A stretch of DNA of 64,000 nucleotides from Rheum nobile (lineage: Eukaryota > Streptophyta > Magnoliopsida > Caryophyllales > Polygonaceae): assembly GCA_027886185.1 (NCBI GenBank), contig WOAB01000124.1, forward strand, positions 2,976,001 through 3,040,000, read 5' to 3'. Positions 55,901 to 64,000 of this stretch are shown here, in pieces; position 1 is the stretch's first letter, and each line of letters opens with the position of its first letter. A model generated the notes under the pieces. The model did no database searches. It was not told the DNA's origin and saw nothing but the letters and a program-made list of their open reading frames with translations. A program made the position numbers and the translations under genes.

Positions 55901-58010
55901 AGAATTATCAGGAAAAGGGAACCACTGTGATTCACTACCTACACCAAGGTGAGTGTTCACACTAGCATAGCGAGCTGTGCCTGTGAGATTTTTATTTTCC
56001 CTGCAGCAAGAAAACAAATCAAAATGACAAAAGAATCTCATAAAAAAGGTTTCACTTCAAGCAGAGCACTTCTGATAGCGCATGGTACAAGAAAGATATT
56101 AGACAGCCTCTCAGAAAGCCTTATTGTTTCTTATTTTTGTTTCCAGAAATTAATTTCTACTGAGAGTATTCTACAGAATATGCAAGGGTACTTCAAAATC
56201 CATAATTTATTCATCTTAAATAGAAGTGGAATTGAAATGCCAGAACATCTTTGAAGAGCACATAGAAATTTGCCTTATGGAGTAAACCTTGTTAGGAAGA
56301 AAGGATAGAATAACTAAACAATCAGCATGATGAAGGACGAGGAAGATTGTCTAGAGGATAAATTGTTGCATATTTTTTCAAACAACTTTCATCAGCTATG
56401 ATCATGTTTAAATCATGTATGATACCGATACGTCTCCAAAATATTGGAAAATACTGTACATACATAAATAAATATCACTCCCAAGACCAGTTACATGAAA
56501 AAAACAAAAAACACAGAATCATGGAGGAGATAGGCACATAGCATCTCCGATGCAGCCTCAACCAAAGCTTCTTTCTGTAAATAAGATACTTACTTCAAGA
56601 ATTATATAAACTGCAACTTACAAACAAGACGTAAACCAGCTATAAAACTATAAAATTGGATAAGAAGAGGAAGGGCCATGAAAGAGCATAGATCTCATTG
56701 AAGTAAATCATAAGCAACGTACTGTCATATAAAATTTTGTATATTTTCCCTATAGACTGAACAACTTTGATATTCAATATTTCAATGAGAAGCAGTACAG
56801 TTAAGATTCTTCGCGACAACATTATGACCAATCCAATTTAAAGGAAGTGACACAGCTATTTAGTATTCAAACAGTAAGGATGTCATACCTATATGGAATA
56901 TGCTTATGGGTCTGAAGATCTTTATACTTCTTGGCAAGGCCATAATCAATGATATAGACCTATAACAGGCCAAAAGAAATTTATAAGATGCCAGAAAGAG
57001 TTTTACATGTTTTGAATATGATTCTTTATCCAACAGTACCTGATTGGCTTTACGCCCCAAGCCCATAAGAAAGTTGTCAGGCTTTATATCACGATGTAGG
57101 AAACCTCTGGAATGCATGTACTCAACTCTGCTGATCTATGAAAACACAAAAAATATCAAAAATATAAGAAATCCTACAAGAGTTTCCTCATAAGCAGATG
57201 GAAAACACTTACCATTTGATCTGCAAGCATTAGTACAGTTTTTAAAGAGAACTTTCGGTTGCAGTAGTTGAACAAATCTTCAAGACTGGGTCCCAGAAGG
57301 TCAATCACCATTGCATTGTACTCTCCCTCAACTCCATACCACTTCAGATGAGGTATTCCAGCTGTATTAACATACTTTTTATCTTTAGAAGACTTGGACA
57401 GTCATAAACGTGAACTTGACTGATACCCCTTAATAACATAACAGATGTAACAAGAACTTACTACCGCCTTGAAGTATTGTGTACAATTTGGATTCATAGT
57501 GAAGTTGAGGATGCTTAGTCTTTACAGATTCCTGTGAAATTAAGTTTGGGTAAAAATTGATATATGAGAACCATTCTCACTAGTACATCAACAGGAGAGC
57601 ACAGAGAACACTTTTTTTCTGAAAGCATAAAGATGTTACACAATTCTATTGACTAACTTCATTTCATTATAGGAGTAAAAATCGCACCATAGCAATTGGA
57701 CAATCAAGGGGTAAGTTGCTGCGAAATAGACCCACAGTACAAATCGACTTTAGGGATACAGATAATGATCACAAGAGAAAAGCTTAGGTTATTACCAACT
57801 TCACACCGACTTCTTCCCCAGTTTGTATATTGACCCCTGAATCGATCAAACAAGAACCAAATGAATACTCGGAAAAAATAAAAAAGCATTGAGGATTCCG
57901 AAAGCTATGGAGAAGATAAGACTGTACATACCTAGATAAAGTTCACCAAAAGAACCACTACCAATCTTCCGACCGAGCTTAAATTTCCCTCCAACAATTT
58001 GATCCATCAT
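52963..58010 (-). CDS. Casein kinase 1-like Ser/Thr kinase, 459 aa
   Basis: Fourteen exons on the minus strand: 57932-58010, 57796-57836, 57462-57531, 57213-57361, 57040-57135, 56889-56959, 55939-56000, 55788-55851, 55596-55680, 54849-54975, 53954-54027, 53807-53870, 53330-53439, 52963-53250. They sum to 1380 bases in one frame. Kinase features: glycine loop IGSGSFGELYLG (16-27), ATP lysine K39 (VGVKLE), catalytic HRDIKPDN (127-134), metal site DYG (150-152, where DFG is usual), CK1-type TGTARYASVNTH and GYVLMYFLRGSLPWQG. After about 300 a Ser/Arg-rich tail follows, ending FLKIGRDRRK. Plant CKL kinases phosphorylate acidic or primed sites in cytoplasm, nucleus or at membranes. Which paralogue this is cannot be settled here. 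A truncated LINE lies in the intron between exons 9 and 10. Confidence 0.94.
55181..55519 (+). mobile_element. Truncated RTE-type LINE in a CK1 intron
   Basis: 339 bp flanked by an 18-bp target duplication, ATTAAGAAGACTCGAGAG at 55163-55180 and the same with one change at 55520-55537. The 5' end reads WKEVIKRDMTLLTLTEDIAK then DRSLWRDRIRVE and a stop, the C-terminus of plant RTE LINE proteins. The 3' end is the GGGATTACACTGGGCGG block with a TTGTTGTTGT tail. It is antisense to the kinase gene. Confidence 0.8.
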
Positions 58011-59354
58011 TCTCTGAACCCTCTAAATCCAATTAAAAACTCCTAGGACGCAATATCCAACAGAAACTCGATCAATAATAGCCTTTTCTTATTCTTCCAC
58101 TTCTCGACTTCAGTTTAATCGTGGAATCCACCACAAATCACCAATCAAATAAATCAGCCACGAAATTATCATCAACTCAAGCAATATCCAGATGAGCAAC
58201 TAAAAGCTTCAAAATTAACGCCCCGAATGTGCAGATCGTGGAACTACATTGTCTGAAAACATCAAAATACAGCAAAACTGGAAAAGAAGCTGAACAAATT
58301 ATCCAAGGCAATAAACAGGAGGAAGTCGGTAGCTGGAGAAAATCGGAGACGGGCCTGATTTGGAACTACAAGCGGATACGCAACCAATCATATGTTGTTA
58401 ATGCAAACAAAAATTGCGTACGGAGATCATAGATTTTTTCCTACTAGAATTGAGAGAAAAATGGGAATTCGAGATTGACGAAATTTGTGGATTTTTCGCT
58501 TTGCCCTTTCCCTTTACCCCTTTTCTTTCCTGGCGCTCGCTTCAGGGGAAGGTTGGTTTGGGGGTGAGGAAGAGTGTGATATCGCACGTTCGAACCTTGG
58601 GTTTCTATGGACATGGGTAGAGGCACGTGTAGGATGAGCAAAGAGATCGGTTTTGGAACCTTGGGCCATTTGCAATTTTGCACCCCCAAACCGTTCACAT
58701 TATGCTCTTAAAATATGTGTTGAAGCCCTGAGTTTAGGTTTATTCATGTTGGTATCCCACGATTAAGTTTTTTTCGATTGGTGTCTCTAAGGTTTGAGTT
58801 TGTTTGCTTTATAACCAAACTTTTTTCATGTTTGTACCATTCCTACTAAGTTGAGGCCAATAAAATAATGATGAGCTTCGATTTGATCAATTTGAACCGA
58901 AATGATATGGATATGAAAAATTTCGGCTACAAAGCGAACAAACTCAAACCTTAGGGGCATCAAACGAAAAAAACTTAATCGTGGAACACCAACAGGAATA
59001 ATCCTAAATTCAAGGGTACCAACAGGAATTTCCTTTTTTTATACGGAGTATAAGATAAAAAAATAGACTCAAAACCACAGAAAAGACGATTTCTCAGTCT
59101 ATAGCATCATTGCGAATGAGAACTAAAAGCTCTAAATTGGCTTGAATATCTTCCAAAGAAATATGCTATCGCAGCTTCGCAATACAGTTGCCTACAACAT
59201 TAGTTTCTCGAAAGACATGAGAGATTTGCACTAAATAAAACAATTGTAAAACACAAAGGATATCAAAAATTAAAATTTAAATATCCCAATGACAGTGTCA
59301 GATCTTATTCACGACGTTTACAATAGTAAGGTTGTCGCATTCAAGGTGAATGTT
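58011..59354. other. CK1 leader and intergenic DNA before the Gypsy element
   Basis: The kinase promoter and 5' leader (minus strand) are expected at about 58011-58600. Farther right is a foldback repeat (58726-59018) and AT-rich sequence. No other gene seen. Confidence 0.45.
58726..59018. repeat. Foldback (MITE-like) element
   Basis: Two arms of about 100 bp, 58726-58828 and 58917-59018, are inverted complements with some mismatches. They share CACGATTAAGTTTTTTTCG and AAGGTTTGAGTTTGTT around a spacer of about 90 bases. The outer ends and target duplication are unclear. Confidence 0.6.
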
Positions 59355-61709
59355 TGTGATACCCCGTATTTTTTTTGTAAGCTATTTCTGGAGTTCCGGG
59401 ATTTTCCCGAGTACTCGCTATGTACGTCGGATTTAATTCAGAGAGTTTAAGACGTTTGGTAATGCTCTCTGTATCTGTAATATTTTTCTCATTGAAATAA
59501 AATACAGACGACGTGCTTTGGATTTTAATACTCGTTCGCGTACGATAATTTTATCCTGGGTTAATATCGTTTTCGTCTAAGAGCTGAGGAGGCGGCAAAG
59601 CCAAGGGCGGCGCCCGTCGTACAGTGGCGGCGCCCGCTGTCGCAAGGCTCGAGGAGCAGGCTGGGTCTTCTCCTAGCTGGGGACGCCAGGCCTATGGCGA
59701 CGCCCGCCGCATTTATGACGGCGCCCGCCGTCGTTGTTGTCCGGAGGTCCTTGCCCGAAGGTCATCAGTGTGGCTCTGGCAGCGCCGGAGTAGCTCTTCG
59801 TAGGGCCATGATTGTGTTTCCTGACATTTGGCTATAAAAGGAGGTGTTTGGGAGGGGTTTTGAGCTCAATCAACAGCCCAAGCTCTCCCAAATTCTTGCC
59901 TCACCGGAGTTGTGCCTCGCCGGATTTCTGAAGCTTTCGCCGGAGGTCGTTTGGTGGTGTTTCCGGAGTGCCTTTGTGAAGCTTTTGGTAGCCTTGGAGG
60001 TTAGAAACCAAAGCAAATCGAAGGAGGCCGAGTCGCTCGTGTTTTGGGTGAGTTTTCTCGCCGCTTCTGTCGTCTGAGTTCTTCACGGCGCCCGCCGTGA
60101 TGAACTGCAGCGACCGCCGCCAGTGTCCAGAATGCCTTTTTGGGCTTTTGGCTTTGGTGGTCGTCGTTGTGGCGTCGTTTCCTTTCGATTTCTTTCGTCG
60201 TCTTTAGATTCGTACTGTTGTTATGTCGGATCTAACTTAGGGTTCCTTTTATGGGTCGACTCGAAGGCCGTTGTGCTGTCGGAGCTATACCCGTGTCGAG
60301 CCCGGAATCCCGTCGTTGTCATTAGGCTTTTCTGCGGATTAAGGCAAGTGGCGGTTCGCTCTTGCTCATCGTTCCATATTTACATTAGTTATCAGAAGTT
60401 TATCTGAGTAATTAATTTGGAATGATTACTGTGTTTATCTGGAAATGGTTTTATAAACTGTTTTGGAAACTGTAATAATGATATTATAATAGATTGTATA
60501 TCTGTTAGAACAACGCTATTAATTATGTTCGCCTTGAGAGCATTTATGTGGATTTATCCTGAACTATTGTTGTGCTAGAACTGTTTAGTTAGCACTAGTG
60601 GTTAGGAACGCTATATACCTTGTGGGGGTTTAGCTGTTTCTTTATAACTGGTACTTGGTGGATTTTCCCCAGTACTTTCTCTTTGGTCATGACCATACCC
60701 TTACTTGGGGTTGACGCACTTCGCTAGTGCCAAATCTTCTAAGGTTCATCCTTTCTATATCTCTTGTGGGGAGGTCTGATATCTCTTGCGGGGAGATCCG
60801 ATATCTCTCGGGTGGAGATTTAAAAGCTTATAACGTAATGCTTGTTTTGGAATTTAATAAGATAAAGTACAGCTAGGAAAGCTCGTCTCGACTTTTGATC
60901 AGAGTACGTTCTCTTTCTAATCTGGATTCGATGTAAGCGATAAGGTTGGTCGTGAACCGAAACATCTAAGTCAGCTTTTAAATCACTGATGTCTGATTCT
61001 GTAAATATTCCAGATTTGTCATTTTTCCTTAAGACTCACTTCCGTTGGAGTCTTCTTTCGGGTCGATTTCTGTGAAGATTCAGTCTTCCAGAATCTTCTC
61101 TTGTGCATGCCTTTTGTCATATTCAAGTATAGTATGGTCGTTGACTAACGTACTCGACTTTTATTCGAGAGACGAAGAGTCTAACCTAATACGACTGTTT
61201 CGAACCACTCTGCTTTGTTCCCTTGCATAGTCTTTCATTAGACTAACCAACCGATAATTCCCTTGCATGGTTGGCTGGTGTCATCCGTTCGATTCGGCAC
61301 ATCAGATAGAGTGAAGATATGAGGAGACTAGATTGACTATGAAGACGACGGTTGTTTTTGGATGTTTTAATAATTATCTTTTAATCAGGTTAAGATCATT
61401 GGGCAAATGATCATTGCGATCACAATCCTTGTTGTAATATCTTTTACAAGACTTTCGCTGTAACTTATTTACTCTGTTATATATTTTATAAGACTTCCGC
61501 TGTACTTTGTTTAAACTTTGTGTTTGTCCTATTCGGGATTGGAATGTAATCCCGGGACTCATGTTTTATAGGAATAAAGTTATCATTTTGTATCATTGTA
61601 TTTCATGATTTGTATTTAAACGGTAAAGCCTTGGGTGATCTCGGTAAGGAACACTGAGGTCACTGACGGTAATATCTTTCCAAATGGGTTCAGATTTGGG
61701 GGTGTTACA
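59355..61709 (+). repeat. Gypsy 5' LTR, 2355 bp
   Basis: It starts TGTGATACCCCGTA (the common start of long plant Gypsy LTRs) and ends GGGGGTGTTACA before the primer site. It holds a CG-rich block with repeated GGCGGCGCCCG-type palindromes (59590-60120), a TATA box, and short tandem repeats of GATATCTCT-GGGGAGAT near 60755-60820. Related to 25526-26330. Confidence 0.85.
59832..59838 (+). promoter_or_regulatory. TATA box of the Gypsy LTR
   Basis: TTTGGCTATAAAAGGAGG; the transcript would start about 30 bases downstream, leaving a long R-U5 region. Confidence 0.6.
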
Positions 61710-61713
61710 GTTG

Positions 61714-61725
61714 TGGTATCAGAGC
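61714..61725 (+). promoter_or_regulatory. Primer binding site of the Gypsy element
   Basis: TGGTATCAGAGC, complementary to initiator tRNA-Met, four bases after the LTR end. Confidence 0.88.
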
Positions 61726-62161
61726 GTAAGTTTTAAAACGGGTTGGGTATTTGAAAACCATTTACTCGTTTTCGATTGAAAGGTATTTTCAAAAGGTTCT
61801 GAGTTTAAAAAAATAAAAACGGTGTTTTCATTTTCAACCGTTCATAGTCGTGTCTTCTATATAGTCTGATGTAGTAAGCTTGCTTCTATGTCTAGAAAGA
61901 CTAATTTATTTCTCGTTGCCCCGCTAGATATGGGTGCATTCTGTTCTCTTCAGAGGAACCCGAGAGAAGCCGAGGTGGTTTCGCCATCTCCAGTTAGGCT
62001 TGATTCTCAGTTCGCTCGTTGTGATTTGAGGTTGTGGAACCTAGTATCTCAGTTTCAGTTCATCAATAGAAATTTATGAGTTCGATCTATTCTAAGTTGA
62101 TTTTATTACGATAAGTATATCAGAATGATACTAATGTGATAAAATCCTTGGAATGTGATCG

Positions 62162-63478
62162 GTGAACACAAGGAACGTTATCCGTGTTGGTGCTGGGCCG
62201 AGCAATGACCCCAGACTGAGTAGGAGGAATGTTGCAGACCCAACAGGAGAGCGTGAGTCTGTCTTCAATAATAATCTTGGAGGCAATGACCCAGCTCGGG
62301 ACGACGCACCAAGGATATTTGATGTAGCGGCCGTTGCAGAAATTCGAGGAATTGTCATGCAAGCGATCGCCGATGCGCTACGCCCGAATGTGCCTCAGGC
62401 ACAAGGAGTGCCAATACCTCCAGAAGTTCCGAGGTTTGAGGAACAAGAGAATCATGTACTACAGGGAGGTGTGATCAGGGATAGAGGGGAGTATGACCGA
62501 GCTCTGAAGGCTATTAACTCTATGAGGCCTGATAGCTTCGATGGAAAAGAAGAGTCAGTCAAGGTGGCTCATTGGTTTTCCCACATAGAGCGGTTATTCC
62601 GCAATGTTGAATGCACTGAAGCTGAGAAAGTGCATATAGCTTCTCTTCAGTTAAAGGAAGAAGCCAGTGAATGGTGGGAAAGCACCGGCTTAGCTGATAG
62701 CCCTGTTTTGAATTGGTCGATGTTCAAGTAAAAAATGATTGATCGTTTCTTTTCCCGAGCTATGAGGGAAGAGAAGCACAAGGAGTTTTTATATCCGCAG
62801 ACAGATGGTTTGAAGGTGACTGAGCTTGCGACCAAGTTCAATCATTTGCTGTAGTACGTTGAACCTGAGATTTCCAGCGAAGCACAGAAGATCTAGTATT
62901 TCCACGAATGGATGAATCCAGATATTAAGCTCTGGATGGTGCGTCACGGTTGCTCTACCCTGGAGCAGTACGTGGATGCAGCCTACAAATTGGAAGTGAC
63001 TCTGGAGGAGTCAAAGAGGAAGTGTAACAACCAGAGACAAGTGCAGAACCAGCCGCATGCAGGTGGGTTTAAACGTCCCGCGCCACCATCTGATTTTGCC
63101 AAATCTGGCCGAGCAAGAACGAGTATGACTCACGATGGGTCTACGCAACGTTCGGGTCAGGGCAATAATCCGATCCAGTGCTACAACTGCGGTACGCACG
63201 GGCACAAGAACAATGAATGTTTGAAGGACAAAAAGACATGCTTTGGCTGCGGAAAGGAGGGTCATATGCAGGCATTCTGTCAGCGGAGGAATGGGAAAGG
63301 AGCTGAGTCACGGCAAGGGTCTGTTAATCAGAACAACCGACCCAAGTTCAGTCCGGTGGAAGCTCTTAGCCCTTCAATGCAGACAACTGTGCAGAATAAG
63401 GGGAAAGCCTCAGTGGCCTCTGGAAGTCAGGGTCAACGCCTTTACGAGATGCGTGAGGCGGAGGGACCCTATGCTTAG
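62162..63478 (+). pseudogene. Gypsy gag with two zinc knuckles, three stops
   Basis: A single frame of 439 codons broken by TAA 62729-62731, TAG 62852-62854 and TAG 62894-62896. The retrotransposon gag fold is seen in FDGKEESVKVAHWFSHIE and LKEEASEWWES (about 125-185). Two CCHC knuckles near the C-terminus are CYNCGTHGHKNNEC and CFGCGKEGHMQAFC. The true start is uncertain; the frame is open upstream only to about 62162, which begins with GTG, so the original ATG may be lost. Confidence 0.82.
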
Positions 63479-64000
63479 AGTACTTTGTATCTGCATTCTA
63501 CTTTTGTTGGTTTGTTGTCGTTGTGGGTGCTACCCAGTCTTTCATTTTGGATGGTTGTAAGTTAAGTTCTATACGCGGCTAAGTTTGTGAACCTTTGGTT
63601 GTAAATATTCTTAATATAAATATTTGGTTAGAACAAATCGTCTGTCGGAACTGTCAATTACCATCGAGGGTAAGAAATTCAAAGCGATTTGACCTAAATA
63701 ACCGTGGTTCCCTACGATAATTATTCTCGGTATGGATTGACTGGCGCGTCATAAGGCGATGATCGACTTCAGTTCTTGATATTTATGTGGTTGGAGAATT
63801 TTTTCGGATGTCTTTTCATAAGATATTCCTGGTTATCCCAAATCGTGACGTGAAGTTTGCCGTTGATCTCGAGCCAAGTGCCGCGCCGATCTCGGAGGCA
63901 CCGTACCAGATGGCTCCTGATGAAATGCAAGAGTTGAAGACGCAACTCGAGTATCTTCTTGACAAAAGTTATATAAGGCTGAGTGCATCTCCTTGGGGAG
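63479..64000 (+). pseudogene. Decayed Gypsy protease and RT N-terminus
   Basis: Fragments in changing frames read LSITIEGKKF and LGMDWLARHKAMIDF (end of protease and linker, about 63650-63765). Then NRDVKFAVDLEPSAAP and LDKSYIRLSASPWG (start of RT, about 63843-64000) follow. The catalytic DSGA of the protease is not found. It continues beyond the window. Confidence 0.75.

Larger units (their letters stand above)
59355..64000 (+). mobile_element. Ty3/Gypsy LTR retrotransposon, cut by the window edge
   Basis: 5' LTR 59355-61709, primer site 61714-61725, gag 62162-63478 and a decayed protease/RT start to 64000. The RT start block NRDVKFAVDLEPS and APYQMAPDEMQELK is typical of plant Ty3/Gypsy chromovirus-type pol. 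The clade is inferred, since the integrase and any chromodomain lie outside the window. Gag stops and the ruined protease show a defective copy. Confidence 0.88.

Noticed and set aside
1..64000. CRISPR arrays, tRNA or rRNA genes, organelle inserts
   Set aside because: No regular spaced repeats or recognisable RNA gene sequence seen; only tRNA-complementary primer sites of retrotransposons.

Overview
The window is nuclear DNA of a flowering plant, most likely a eudicot. It has intron-rich host genes with short GT-AG introns, and plant-type Copia, Gypsy, MULE, LINE and MITE sequences. No prokaryotic operons, tRNA, rRNA or CRISPR arrays were seen. The species cannot be fixed from the sequence alone.

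Positions 1-25525 are an LTR-retrotransposon complex. Two Copia elements of one Sirevirus-like family lie head to head: Copia-1 on the minus strand (475-16602, interrupted) and Copia-1' on the plus strand (16603-25358). A younger element of a second Sirevirus-like family, Copia-2 (9203-16288), sits inside the 5' LTR of Copia-1 with a perfect 5-bp target duplication (TAGGT). Copia-2 has a long gag and a second, non-pol gene but no reverse transcriptase or integrase. The four LTRs of the outer pair show swapped relationships that point to an inversion by recombination between the two inverted elements.

Positions 25526-34860 are repeat-rich intergenic DNA. They hold a partial Gypsy LTR inserted in a LINE-type RNase H fragment, a 1.2-kb MULE with a 9-bp target duplication, and a 3.35-kb MULE with about 680-bp terminal inverted repeats and transposase remnants. 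A Stowaway-like MITE lies in an apparent intron of that transposase.

Positions 35695-58010 are the genic island, with four host genes whose exon structures can be traced: a WAC/DDT/WHIM chromatin protein (plus, 656 aa), PEX12 (plus, 393 aa), a PP2A B'' regulatory subunit (minus, about 541 aa, with an apparent 1-bp frameshift in exon 11) and a casein kinase 1-like kinase (minus, 459 aa, with a truncated RTE-type LINE in an intron). They act in separate cell functions (chromatin remodelling, peroxisome import, phosphatase targeting, kinase signalling), and nothing suggests a functional cluster.

From 59355 to the window edge is a Ty3/Gypsy element in plus orientation: a 2.36-kb 5' LTR, a tRNA-Met type primer site, a gag with two zinc knuckles broken by three stops, and a decayed protease and reverse-transcriptase start.
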